This document shows positions 30,727 to 40,109 of a stretch of 64,000 bases of DNA, one piece after another. The stretch's first letter is position 1. Every line of letters begins with the position of its first letter. Under the pieces are notes generated by a model that saw nothing but the letters and a program-made list of their open reading frames with translations, did not search any database and had not been told where the DNA came from. The DNA lies in contig CAKQUG010000001.1 of NCBI GenBank assembly GCA_934277545.1, positions 1 to 64,000 of the forward strand. Direction: 5' to 3'. Both the position numbers and the translations under genes were made by a program. The stretch comes from an uncultured Alphaproteobacteria bacterium (lineage in GTDB: Bacteria; Pseudomonadota; Alphaproteobacteria; RF32; CAG-239).

Positions 30727-33196
30727 TGTTTACAATCCTATTCGGTACAACAATAACTTTTTTCACATTCTGCCCTTCAAGCTGACGGGCCACATTTTCC
30801 AAAGCCAATGCGGCTTTTTCAACATCTTCGCGGGCAGCGTCTTTGGCAACCGAGATAGTGCCGCGCATTTTACCGTTCATCTGCACGCCCATGGTAACCA
30901 TGTTATCTTCTGCTAATTTAGCGTCGCCTTCCGGCCAGGTCTCGGTAATAACCAAAGTATCGTACCCCAAACGCGCCCACATTTCTTCGGCCAGATGCGG
31001 AGTAAACGGACTAAGCAGCTTAATCAAAGTTTCATACATTTCCGCCGGAATTTGCGCCATATCAGACAAATAGTTAACATAAATCATCAATGATGAAACC
31101 GCGGTATTAAATTTCATGGTATCAACACGTTCGGTAACTTCCAAAATGCACTTGTGCATAGCCCGTAAATCGCCAGCTGTCGGCTTAGCTTCTTTTGACA
31201 TTTTCTTAAACAAAGCATACACTTTGCTGACAAAACGATATACACCGTTCAAACTTTCTTCCGACCACATTGCCACTTGGTCAAACGGTCCGATAAACAT
31301 TTCATACAAACGGAAAGTATCGGCACCATAAGTAGATACAATATCATCAGGGTTTACAACATTGCCACGGGATTTAGACATTTTTTCGCCGTTAGACGCC
31401 AAAATCATACCATGAGATGTACGCTTGTGATATGGTTCAGGCATTGGCACATAACCGCAGTCATACAAGAATTTATGCCAAAAACGAGAATACAGCAAGT
31501 GCAGTGTGGTGTGTTCCATACCGCCGTTATACCAGTCCACATTCATCCAATAATCCAAGGCTTCTTTAGAGGCAAATTCCTTGTCGTTGTGCGGGTCGCA
31601 ATAACGCAGGAAATACCAAGAAGAACCGGCCCAGTTCGGCATTACGTCGGTTTCACGGCGAGCCGGACCGCCGCAGCACGGACAAGTTGTTTTTACCCAC
31701 TCGGTCGCATTAGCCAACGGAGAGTCGCCGTTATCATTCGGACGATAATCCGGTACATCAGGCAATTTCAGAGGTAACTGGTCTTCCGGAATCGGCTGCC
31801 AGCCGCAATGTTCGCAATAAACCATCGGAATAGGTTCACCCCAATAGCGTTGGCGGGAGAATACCCAGTCGCGCAGTTTGAAGTTAACTTTAGCCTTGCC
31901 GAAACCTTTTTCTTCGGCATATTTAATTGCTGCCGACATAGCTTCTTTTTTATCCATACCGTCCAAGAAACCGGAATTGATATGTTTACCGTCTTCTTCC
32001 CAGGCTTTTTCGCTGATGTCGCCGCCATCCAAAACCTGAACAATCGGCAAATTAAACACTTTGGCAAAATCATAGTCGCGCTGGTCGTGCGCCGGAACCG
32101 CCATAATGGCGCCGGTGCCGTAACCGGTCAAAACATAATCGGAAATAAACACCGGAATCAATTTGCCGGTAAACGGATTTTTCGCTTTAATGCCTTTTAG
32201 TTCCACACCGGTTTTAGTGGTGTCTGCCGTGCGTTGCAGCTCAGATTTTTTAGCTGCTTCATCAATATAGTTCTGCACTTCGGCAGCATTTTCAAAACGG
32301 TTCATCAGTTCTTTGACAAATTCATGCTCCGGAGCCATAACCGTATAAGTTACACCGAAAGTCGTATCCGGGCGTGTGGTGTAAACCACCATTTTTTTGC
32401 CTAAAGAATTACCATTGTTATCCGTCAGCTCAAAGCTCAGTTCTGCACCCTCGGAACGACCAATCCAGTTGATTTGTGTAGAACGCACGCGGTCGATAAA
32501 ATCAACTTCTTTCAAATCGTCGATAAGTCTGTCGGCATATTTGGTAATAGCCACCATCCATTGCTCTTTATCACGGCGAACCACCGGCGCGCCGCAACGC
32601 TCGCAGCAACCGTTGACAACTTCTTCGTTAGCCAACCCGACTTTACAAGAAGGACACCAGTTAATCGCCATTTTTGATTTATAAGCCAAGCCGTGTTTCC
32701 ACAGTTGAATAAACATCCATTGCGTCCATTTATAATATTCCGGATCGCAAGTAGCAAAACTTCTGTCCCAATCAAAACTGAAGCCGATTGATTTTAACTG
32801 ACGGGTAAAGTTTTCTATATTTTGCTTGGTAGAAATTGCCGGATGCACACCGGTTTTGATAGCGTAATTTTCAGCCGGCAGACCAAATGCGTCAAACCCC
32901 ATCGGATACAAAACATTAAAGCCCTGCATTCTCTTTTTGCGCGAAACCACATCCAGCGCCGTATAAGAACGCGGATGTCCCACATGCAAGCCGGCGCCTG
33001 ACGGATACGGAAACTCGACCAAAGCATAAAACTTTGGTTTTGAATGGTCTATTTCAACTTTATAGGCTTTTTCATCATTCCAAATTTTTTGCCATTTAGC
33101 CTCAATGGAGCGGAAGTTATATCTGTCTTCCAGCTGCCATTCTTTTTGCCATTCGGCAAACGATTCTTTTCCGTTATATCTGGCGTTACCCGACAT
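30716..33196 (-). CDS. leuS: leucyl-tRNA synthetase
   Basis: This class I synthetase charges tRNA-Leu. The HIGH-type motif HVGH is in FPYPSGAGLHVGHPRSY. The connective peptide has paired zinc-like CxxC motifs (CPSC, CERCG). The editing domain carries TTRPDTTFG and the GTGAIMAVPAHDQRD motif, and KMSKS lies in GEKMSKSRGN. Length 826 is slightly below enteric LeuS. The N-terminus has about 25 residues before the RYNFRSIEAKWQ start of the family. GGAGA supports the chosen ATG. It is first in an operon with lptE and holA. Confidence 0.96.
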   Translation of the reverse strand: MSGNARYNGKESFAEWQKEWQLEDRYNFRSIEAKWQKIWNDEKAYKVEIDHSKPKFYALVEFPYPSGAGLHVGHPRSYTALDVVSRKKRMQGFNVLYPMGFDAFGLPAENYAIKTGVHPAISTKQNIENFTRQLKSIGFSFDWDRSFATCDPEYYKWTQWMFIQLWKHGLAYKSKMAINWCPSCKVGLANEEVVNGCCERCGAPVVRRDKEQWMVAITKYADRLIDDLKEVDFIDRVRSTQINWIGRSEGAELSFELTDNNGNSLGKKMVVYTTRPDTTFGVTYTVMAPEHEFVKELMNRFENAAEVQNYIDEAAKKSELQRTADTTKTGVELKGIKAKNPFTGKLIPVFISDYVLTGYGTGAIMAVPAHDQRDYDFAKVFNLPIVQVLDGGDISEKAWEEDGKHINSGFLDGMDKKEAMSAAIKYAEEKGFGKAKVNFKLRDWVFSRQRYWGEPIPMVYCEHCGWQPIPEDQLPLKLPDVPDYRPNDNGDSPLANATEWVKTTCPCCGGPARRETDVMPNWAGSSWYFLRYCDPHNDKEFASKEALDYWMNVDWYNGGMEHTTLHLLYSRFWHKFLYDCGYVPMPEPYHKRTSHGMILASNGEKMSKSRGNVVNPDDIVSTYGADTFRLYEMFIGPFDQVAMWSEESLNGVYRFVSKVYALFKKMSKEAKPTAGDLRAMHKCILEVTERVDTMKFNTAVSSLMIYVNYLSDMAQIPAEMYETLIKLLSPFTPHLAEEMWARLGYDTLVITETWPEGDAKLAEDNMVTMGVQMNGKMRGTISVAKDAAREDVEKAALALENVARQLEGQNVKKVIVVPNRIVNIVV

Positions 33197-33322
33197 TGTT
33201 AATTTTCTCCGTATTAAAAAAACTTTTATAAACTTCGCTTAAATTATCACACTGTTTTGCAAATATCAAAGTTTTTTTAAGTTTATACGCAAAACTCGGC
33301 AGCCGATTTACGCACAAAACTA

Positions 33323-33351
33323 TAGACAAAATATAAAAGTCATGTTATAAT
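33323..33351 (+). promoter_or_regulatory. promoter of unknown two-gene operon
   Basis: TAGACA (33323-33328), 17 bases and consensus TATAAT (33346-33351) lie 24 bases before the ATG. Confidence 0.6.
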
Positions 33352-33375
33352 TTAGACATATAGAGGAGAAAAAAG

Positions 33376-35370
33376 ATGGTTAAGTCTTCCGAAAAAGCCA
33401 AAAAATACATTCCCAATCCTTTTGAAGCCCAAGCCTTAAAAGAGCTGAAACAGCCTTGGCGCTTTTATAACAGCAAAGAAGATTTTGAAAAGAAAGTTGC
33501 TGAATATAAAAAGCAAAAAATTCAAACCGCTTCCGGAGAAGTTGACGGCTGGCAGGCGGCCAAAGCTAATGCGCTTATTTCTTTCGGAGCCGAGCTGAAC
33601 GATTATAAAGAAGAAACTCTTGCCGCCGCTGAAAGCCAAATCCGCAGTGATAAAAAATTATGGAAAAAAATTCAAGCCGCACACCTCTATAACACTTTGG
33701 GAATTAAGCCGGAAATAAACCAAGTCGACAGCCAAGACCTTGGCTCTGCCGACATAATGCAAAAAATCGGTGAATATATAGATAAAATGGAAAAAGGCAG
33801 TCTGGTTGACGGCAAATATCTTCCCTCTAAAGCCGAAAAGAATTTACTGCGCACTTTGGGAGATTACGGAGAATTTATCCGCAACCCTAAATCTGCCGAC
33901 GAGACCTCAGAGTTTGCCGAAGAACTGAAAAAAAGACTTGAAAGAATTTCTAAACGCGATATTTTTTTAGAACCGCAAAAGAAAAAAGAAAAACAACCTA
34001 AAAAAGACCAACGAAAGGACAATAACATGAGTGATGAAAACAAATATGAATTGACTGATGAGCAAAAAGAATTTTGTAAAGCTCATAATATTGATCCGAC
34101 CAAAATAACTTCAGAAGAAGACTATAAAAAAGCAGTAGAAAACGCCGGCAAAGAACATCCGGATAATACCGAGGAAAAGGACAAAAATAAAGAAAAACCG
34201 GACACGGAAAAAACTACTGACGCAAATGAAAATAAAACAGCCGGAAAAGACGGCGAAGAAAATACGAATGACGCAAAGCCTGATAATAAAACAACAGCTT
34301 TAGGCGTTCACATCGGCACTCCTAAAACTGATGAAAATAGTGACGAAAAAGAACCTGATTGGGTTAAGAAAAAAGCCGAATACTACGCAAAACTTGCCGC
34401 TGACGGCAAAATTCAGGGCTATGAACAAATAGAACCTGAAAACAAGCAGGTTTTTGCAGCCAAACTGGAAAACGCCGAAATTCATTACAGCTCGCCAAAC
34501 GATGTAACCGTTTCGGCCGACGCCGGATTTAAAGTGTTTGACACCATGCTGAAAGAGCCTGACAACAAAGGCCGTCCGATAGAATTTCCAGACAACGCTT
34601 CCAAAGAAGTAGCCACCCGTTTATATGCCGCCTGTGTTTTGAACGGCAATAAAATGCAAGGAGCCGTACCGACCGAAATCGACATGGACGAGCTGGCTAA
34701 ATGCGGACTTTCCGCCGAACAAATAAAACAAGTTCAAGATTACTACGCAGCCTCTAAAAATAAAGATAAAACAAACGCCAATACCGGTGCGGAAAAGCAA
34801 GAAGAAAAGCATGTCGAAGAACCACAGCTTTCTGACAAAACCAAAGCTGATATTCAAAAAATTTCTGAAATCAGGAAAAACTTTGAACAGATGAAGCAGG
34901 ACGGAAAAATCGCCATTCAAAAAGGTCAAGACGGTAAACCGCAAATCGTCGCCGGAGAAAAAGGCACCGAGGAAGACGTAAAAAACGCTAATGCGATTAT
35001 GAAAGAAGCCGCTGATTTGGTAAAAGCGGGATTGTCGGAAAATCGCGACAAAGATATTGCTCATGATACTGTAAAACTGGAAACTCAGCAGCAAAAAGAC
35101 ACAAATACCATTTTCCGCGAACAGCAAAGAGACCAGGCAGAAAGTTTGATGACTAAAGAACAGCTTGACACACACCGTGCTAAAGTTGAAGAACGCCTGC
35201 AACAGCATGCCGCGCGCTTGGGTATGTTGCCTGAAGGTGTTGAAGTCAAAGACAAAAACGGCAAAAAGATTGAAGCTCTTAAAGGCGATGAGCTCAAAAA
35301 CTATCAATCACAGCTTCAACCGAACACCCTGGCGGCAATAAAACAAAAATTCGGAAAAACCAACGGTTAA
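33376..35370 (+). CDS. large charged protein of unknown function
   Basis: I cannot place this 664-residue protein in a family with confidence. It is very rich in Lys, Glu, Asp and Asn, with no signal or membrane segment. Residues 1-210 are helical and globular-looking. Residues ~200-320 are a disordered, acidic Lys/Glu/Asp/Asn linker. A later block (DAGFKVFDTMLKEPDNKG... LYAACVLNGNKMQGAVPTE) weakly recalls the LPD7 domain of polyvalent and relaxase proteins. An internal ATG at 34027 (Met218) has AAAGGAC 7 bases upstream and begins MSDENKYELTDEQ, so a shorter second product is likely. AGGAGAAAAAAG supports the main start. It is co-transcribed with the next gene. Confidence 0.75.
   Translation: MVKSSEKAKKYIPNPFEAQALKELKQPWRFYNSKEDFEKKVAEYKKQKIQTASGEVDGWQAAKANALISFGAELNDYKEETLAAAESQIRSDKKLWKKIQAAHLYNTLGIKPEINQVDSQDLGSADIMQKIGEYIDKMEKGSLVDGKYLPSKAEKNLLRTLGDYGEFIRNPKSADETSEFAEELKKRLERISKRDIFLEPQKKKEKQPKKDQRKDNNMSDENKYELTDEQKEFCKAHNIDPTKITSEEDYKKAVENAGKEHPDNTEEKDKNKEKPDTEKTTDANENKTAGKDGEENTNDAKPDNKTTALGVHIGTPKTDENSDEKEPDWVKKKAEYYAKLAADGKIQGYEQIEPENKQVFAAKLENAEIHYSSPNDVTVSADAGFKVFDTMLKEPDNKGRPIEFPDNASKEVATRLYAACVLNGNKMQGAVPTEIDMDELAKCGLSAEQIKQVQDYYAASKNKDKTNANTGAEKQEEKHVEEPQLSDKTKADIQKISEIRKNFEQMKQDGKIAIQKGQDGKPQIVAGEKGTEEDVKNANAIMKEAADLVKAGLSENRDKDIAHDTVKLETQQQKDTNTIFREQQRDQAESLMTKEQLDTHRAKVEERLQQHAARLGMLPEGVEVKDKNGKKIEALKGDELKNYQSQLQPNTLAAIKQKFGKTNG
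34011..34029 (+). promoter_or_regulatory. internal ribosome site and in-frame start
   Basis: ACGAAAGGACAATAACATG places a good Shine-Dalgarno sequence before an in-frame ATG at codon 218 of the preceding gene, exactly at the junction between the N-terminal domain and the disordered region. It would give a 447-residue product. Confidence 0.5.
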
Positions 35371-35396
35371 CAACTTTTAACTAAAGGAGATACGCC

Positions 35397-36605
35397 ATGA
35401 ATGGATTTGATAACGACTTTTTAGACTTTTTGAAAGTCTATGCTCCGACCGACTACATTTTGGCGAACTCTGATGACGTCAAACCCGAAAGTTTGAGCCG
35501 AATCTATAATGATTACAGCCACAAGTTCAGTATATGGATTAAGGTTCCGGCCTCTATCCGCGACACTTTCAACGGCAGAGTTCCGCAAGAAATTTTGCAG
35601 CTTGCCGCCGAAGGCAAGGAACAAATTTTAAAAGACATTGCAACCGGCAAAAAACCTCCTAAACCGGATGAAGAAAAGTTTGACGACTTACCTCCTCCTC
35701 CGTCTCCGGAGATGATTGTTGCCGCCGTTGCATTTACCACAGCCTTAACGGCAGGCTACAGCAAACAAGCCGCCTACGAGTTGTCGGCACATCATTTGTT
35801 CCGTGAAGCCTTAAAAGACAAAGCTCTTGCCGGTACAATGAACAAAAAAGAAAAAGCGGCTTGGTTGCAATCTCGTGAAGATGACGTAAAAACAATCAAA
35901 AAAGATTGGTGTGACGGACAACCGGAAAAAATGTTGATTCACTTGTTCAGTGAATATAATAAAGGCAAAATCAAAAAAGAAGATTTTACCCCGCAAGTAG
36001 TTGACCTAATGCAAAAAATTGAGTCTTCCAACCATCGCGGACATTTGCTTGCCTACTTAAAGACCAGACCGGTGCAAGCTAAACTGTCGCACTTTAAAGA
36101 AGATGTTTTAGACACCTTGTCGCAAACCATTTTGCACGATATTCCGATCAGCGAACGCGACGATTATCTGCGTGCCAGTATTCCGCTGAAAATTCAGCTG
36201 CGGCGCCTGATTGACGCTGACAACAAAGGCAAAGCCGAAAACTTGTCGCAAAAAGTGAATGAAATTGTCGAGCGTGCTGAAAAGGGTAAAATCGGCTTGG
36301 ATTTAAGCAACTACACCGCGGATTCGCACCACCCGATGTCGGCGGAATTACGGCAAATGTTTATGGTGGTCTGCTGTATTCATAACGTGCCGTACCGCAA
36401 CCCGAACGGCGAGCGTATAAACCCTAATTCCGAGTTGGTAAAACAGCTTCCGCAAGATGTACAGGCGCTGGTTATTTCACGCGATATGAATTTAGCCAAA
36501 GAAAATATGATAGACCTGACAAAAGACGGTAAATGTCATCATCAAGCTGTGCTTAAATCAATTCCGACCACACTTAAATTAGCCGGCAATCGTGAAATCG
36601 CCTGA
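35397..36605 (+). CDS. unknown protein, second gene of operon
   Basis: This 402-residue, apparently soluble protein is not recognised. A Pro-rich spacer (DDLPPPPSPEM, ~97-107) separates a ~95-residue N-terminal unit from a mainly helical body that includes AYELSAHHLFREAL and SHFKEDVLDTLSQTILHDIP. Two Cys occur together in VVCCIHNVPYRN near residue 328. It starts 26 bases after the previous stop with an AAAGGAGAT site, so it is co-translated with the large charged protein. The pair sits between leuS and rodA. Possible partners in one complex, by inference from synteny only. Confidence 0.75.
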   Translation: MNGFDNDFLDFLKVYAPTDYILANSDDVKPESLSRIYNDYSHKFSIWIKVPASIRDTFNGRVPQEILQLAAEGKEQILKDIATGKKPPKPDEEKFDDLPPPPSPEMIVAAVAFTTALTAGYSKQAAYELSAHHLFREALKDKALAGTMNKKEKAAWLQSREDDVKTIKKDWCDGQPEKMLIHLFSEYNKGKIKKEDFTPQVVDLMQKIESSNHRGHLLAYLKTRPVQAKLSHFKEDVLDTLSQTILHDIPISERDDYLRASIPLKIQLRRLIDADNKGKAENLSQKVNEIVERAEKGKIGLDLSNYTADSHHPMSAELRQMFMVVCCIHNVPYRNPNGERINPNSELVKQLPQDVQALVISRDMNLAKENMIDLTKDGKCHHQAVLKSIPTTLKLAGNREIA

Positions 36606-36620
36606 AATATTTTATAGTTC

Positions 36621-36648
36621 TGCCGCCGCTGCTCAGTCTTCGGCGGCA
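36621..36648. terminator. convergent hairpin at rodA 3' end
   Basis: TGCCGCCG (36621-36628) pairs with CGGCGGCA (36641-36648) between the convergent operon and rodA. It includes the last rodA codons. T-runs are weak on both sides. Confidence 0.5.
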
Positions 36649-37772
36649 AAATTTATATTGTTGTCCTGATTAACTTTCATGCAAAGAATAATGCCGAAAC
36701 TCGACATAATGGAAAACATAACCGTACCGCCGTATGAAATAAGCGGCAAAGGAATTCCCACCACCGGCAACACTCCCATAACCATGGCAATGTTAATAAA
36801 CACATACAAAAAATAGTTTGTATTCAAGCCGATAACCACCAGTTTGGCAAAATAATTGTTAATTCTGAAAGCAAACAGATAGCCGAGCGCAATCACAAAA
36901 ATATTCAATAAAACCAAAGTCAAACTACCGACCATACCGAATTCTTCGGAAAACATCGTAAAAATAAAGTCCGTATGTTTTTCCGGCAAAAAATTTAAGT
37001 GAGTCTGCGTACCGTGCAAAAATCCTTTTCCGAAAATGCCGCCCGAACCGAAGGCAATTTTAGACTGAATAATATGATAACCGGCGCCGAGCGGATCTCT
37101 TTCCGGATTTAAGAAAGTCAGTACCCGGTTTTGCTGATATTCATGCAAAAAATTCCAGGCAACCGGCAGCAATGCCCCACTGGCAGCACCGACTAAAGCA
37201 AATTTCCACCACTGCACTCCCACCACAAACAGCATAATTGTTGCCGTAAACAGCAGCATCAGCGCCGTACCCAAATCCGGCTGCAGACAAATCAGTCCCA
37301 CCGGCAGCACCGTCATTACTGCCGGAATCAAAATACCGCGGATAGTCCGAATATTCTGCAATGTTGTGGTACTGAAATAACGCGCCAAAAACAAAACCAT
37401 ACCAATCTTCATTAACTCCGATGGTTGAATTTTAAATAATCCCAAATTTATCCAGCGCTGCGCCCCCATTCCGATATGTCCGGTAATTTCCACAACAAAC
37501 AGCAAAAACAGTGTTACAAAATAAAAAGCGTAAGCACATTGATAGTAATAGCGAATATCAATCATGGCCAAACCGAACATAACCAGCAAGGCAACGCCGA
37601 AACGGCTGATATGGCGCACTGCCCACGGCTCCCAGTTTCCGTTTGCCGCCGAATACAAAGTCATAGTTCCGATACCGGCCAGCAACGCAATCAGCAGAAT
37701 ATACCAAAAGCTGAGTTTCAACACTTTGTCTTTAAAGCTCAAATTTCTTCCGCCGTAACCCAAATTATACAT
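36633..37772 (-). CDS. mrdB: rod shape-determining SEDS polymerase RodA
   Basis: RodA is the SEDS-family glycosyltransferase that polymerises lateral-wall peptidoglycan with PBP2. About ten transmembrane helices are visible. Family motifs include RWINLGLFKIQPSELMKIG, QPDLGTALML, and a C-terminal GIPLPLISYGGT. The loop EKHTDFIFTMFSEEFG is also diagnostic. Length 379 is normal. It is the last gene of mreB-mreC-mreD-mrdA-rodA. FtsW is the paralogue, but the operon context settles the assignment. Confidence 0.95.
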   Translation of the reverse strand: MYNLGYGGRNLSFKDKVLKLSFWYILLIALLAGIGTMTLYSAANGNWEPWAVRHISRFGVALLVMFGLAMIDIRYYYQCAYAFYFVTLFLLFVVEITGHIGMGAQRWINLGLFKIQPSELMKIGMVLFLARYFSTTTLQNIRTIRGILIPAVMTVLPVGLICLQPDLGTALMLLFTATIMLFVVGVQWWKFALVGAASGALLPVAWNFLHEYQQNRVLTFLNPERDPLGAGYHIIQSKIAFGSGGIFGKGFLHGTQTHLNFLPEKHTDFIFTMFSEEFGMVGSLTLVLLNIFVIALGYLFAFRINNYFAKLVVIGLNTNYFLYVFINIAMVMGVLPVVGIPLPLISYGGTVMFSIMSSFGIILCMKVNQDNNINFAAED

Positions 37773-37780
37773 TTTTTCAC

Positions 37781-39589
37781 CTATTTAATATCCAACTGCA
37801 ATGCTTTTTGTAAAATTTTGCTGGCAATCGGCGCCGCCACACCGGAACCGGACGAACCGTGCTCCACAACCACAGCCACAGCATAACGCGGATTATCCAC
37901 CGGCGTAAAACCGATAAACAACGCATGATTCCGCAGCCGCCACGGCAGCTGCTCATCACGCAGAATTCCGCTGCTGCGCTCTTTCATCGAAATACGGCGT
38001 ACCTGCGTGGTTCCGGTTTTACCGCCCATCATTACACCGTTAATATTAAAGCGGGCACGACCGGCTGTACCGCCGGCACCGTTTACCACTTCAAACATAC
38101 CGCGTTTAACAATTTCTATATTTTTGGTAGAGATGTCCAAACGCTTTATTTTTGCCAGCTCTTTCTCAGTCGGTTTAATAAATGTCGGCTGCACCGCATA
38201 GCCGCCGTTAACCACCCGCGCCAGCATTGTGGCAAGCTGCAGCGGCGTAACCAAAACATAGCCCTGCCCAATTCCCGAATTTGCAGCATCGCCGTGTGTC
38301 CACGAGGTACCGAAACGGGCTTTTTTCCACGCCTTTGTCGGAATAATTCCGGCTTTTTCATTATCCAGCCCCACTTCCAGCACATTACCCATTCCGAGCT
38401 TTACCGCCATGTCATGAATTTTATCAATACCCAGCTTCATCGCGGTTTCATAAAAGAAAATATCACATGAATGTTTCAGCGCTTCCACCACATTTAAACT
38501 GCCGTGCCCCGAATGCCTCCAGCAGTGAAAACGAATATTGCCGACATCCAAACCGCCGCTGCAGGTAAATCTGGTATTCAAATCTATAACTCCTGCTTCA
38601 AGCGCTGCCAGTGCCACCACCACCTTAAACGTTGACCCTGGAGAATATTGTCCGGAAACTGCCTTATTAACCAAAGGCGTACGCTCATTATTCAGCAAAG
38701 CGTTCCAATGCTTATAGCTGATACCGTTTGTAAATAAATTCGGGTCAAAAGACGGAGTGGAAACCAGCGCTAAAATTTCGCCGGTGCGCACATTCAAAAC
38801 CACCGCTGCGCCGCTTTCTTCTCCAAACGCCTCATACGCCGCCTGCTGCAAACGAGCGTCCAAAGTTAAAGTCAGACTCTCACCTTCTTCGCCGTTGTTG
38901 CGCTCTATTTCATTCATTACCCGACCATAGGCGTTAACTTCCAGCTTAATTGTTCCGCCCTGGCCTTGCAGTTTATAGTCAAAATAGCGTTCAAGCCCCG
39001 ATTTACCGATTTTAAAACCAGGAACCATATACAGCGGATTGTCTTTTTTATCTTTATCCGAAACCGGACCGACATAGCCCAAAACATGTGCATATATATC
39101 GGCATACGGATAATAGCGGCTCAAGCCTTCGTCAATTTCCACCCCCGGCAAATCCGGCGCGTGCAGTAAAATTTTGGACACTTCGTTCCAATCTAAATTA
39201 TCTTTTAATTTTATCGGAATAAAGCGGCGTTTATTTTTCAAATCTTTACGGATTTTTTGTTCTTCGCTTTCACTCAGCGGAATAATCCTTTTAAAATTAG
39301 CCAACGTTTCTTCAATATCCGGTGTTTGTTCCGCCACCAGCAACGCCTGAAAATCCTGTTCGTTCTTGGCAATAATTTTACCGTTGCGATCATAAATCAA
39401 ACCTCTTGGCGGCACCATAAAACGAGTGGAAATGCGATTTTCATCCGACATCATTTTATACTTGTCGGCCTCTTTGACCTGTAAAAAATATAACCGAGCC
39501 GCAATTATTGCAAACGCCAGCAGATTAAACAAAATAACCACCAGCGTGCGCCGTTCCACAACTCTGCTTTTTTCGCCGTTTCTATTCAT
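37781..39589 (-). CDS. mrdA: elongation transpeptidase PBP2
   Basis: This class B PBP cross-links the lateral wall and activates RodA. A single transmembrane helix (VVILFNLLAFAIIAARLYFL) is followed by the pedestal with VPPRGLIYDRNGKIIA. The catalytic domain has STFK (Ser ~319), SCD in KHSCDIFFYE (the PBP2 form of the second motif) and KTGT in GGKTGTTQ. Length 602. It overlaps mreD by 8 bases and is 8 bases from rodA. Confidence 0.95.
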   Translation of the reverse strand: MNRNGEKSRVVERRTLVVILFNLLAFAIIAARLYFLQVKEADKYKMMSDENRISTRFMVPPRGLIYDRNGKIIAKNEQDFQALLVAEQTPDIEETLANFKRIIPLSESEEQKIRKDLKNKRRFIPIKLKDNLDWNEVSKILLHAPDLPGVEIDEGLSRYYPYADIYAHVLGYVGPVSDKDKKDNPLYMVPGFKIGKSGLERYFDYKLQGQGGTIKLEVNAYGRVMNEIERNNGEEGESLTLTLDARLQQAAYEAFGEESGAAVVLNVRTGEILALVSTPSFDPNLFTNGISYKHWNALLNNERTPLVNKAVSGQYSPGSTFKVVVALAALEAGVIDLNTRFTCSGGLDVGNIRFHCWRHSGHGSLNVVEALKHSCDIFFYETAMKLGIDKIHDMAVKLGMGNVLEVGLDNEKAGIIPTKAWKKARFGTSWTHGDAANSGIGQGYVLVTPLQLATMLARVVNGGYAVQPTFIKPTEKELAKIKRLDISTKNIEIVKRGMFEVVNGAGGTAGRARFNINGVMMGGKTGTTQVRRISMKERSSGILRDEQLPWRLRNHALFIGFTPVDNPRYAVAVVVEHGSSGSGVAAPIASKILQKALQLDIK

Positions 39590-40109
39590 TGATACGCTCC
39601 TGCGGCAACAGATTGTTTTGCACCCACATATTTATATACGCCACCAACGGATAAAACATCACGGTTGAAAGCAAATTAACCATAATTTCCGTCATCGGTA
39701 CAAAACGGCTGAAATAAACGGAAATAAACAGCCACTTAACCAAAGTCAAAATCAATCCGGCCAATGCAAACACCAGCCAACCGCTGACAAAAGAGGCCGC
39801 TTTAAAATAGCGAGCCAGCATTGTTGCGGCAAACACTAAAAGCATCATCATCAAAATGTTTATTCCTAAAGGCGTCGAGCTGTAAATATCCATTAAAAAA
39901 CCCACGACAAAAGCCGAAATATAACTAAACATATAACCGCGTTTCAAAGTCCAATAATAAACGCAGATAACGCCGACTTCGGGGCGAAAATAATTAAGTT
40001 CCAGCGAGTTTATCGGCACATAGAACAAAAACAATAAAATCAGCGTCGCCACCAGAGGAATCCGGTGGCGAAAGAACAAGCGCATTTTTTCTTTGAAATT
40101 ATTGTGCAT
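39582..40109 (-). CDS. mreD: rod shape-determining protein MreD
   Basis: This small polytopic membrane protein links MreC to the PBP2-RodA synthase. It shows five or so hydrophobic segments and the family pattern RPEVGVICVYYWTLKRG, FVVGFLMDIYSSTPLGINIL. Length 175 is typical. It overlaps mreC by 11 bases and mrdA by 8 bases, so all are translated from one message. Confidence 0.9.
   Translation of the reverse strand: MHNNFKEKMRLFFRHRIPLVATLILLFLFYVPINSLELNYFRPEVGVICVYYWTLKRGYMFSYISAFVVGFLMDIYSSTPLGINILMMMLLVFAATMLARYFKAASFVSGWLVFALAGLILTLVKWLFISVYFSRFVPMTEIMVNLLSTVMFYPLVAYINMWVQNNLLPQERINE

Noticed and set aside
31277..31777. 166-codon ORF opposite leuS
   Set aside because: It is a shadow of leuS on the other strand. 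leuS has full family motifs.
37859..38470. 203-codon ORF opposite mrdA
   Set aside because: It is a long antisense frame created by mrdA codon use, with no independent signals.
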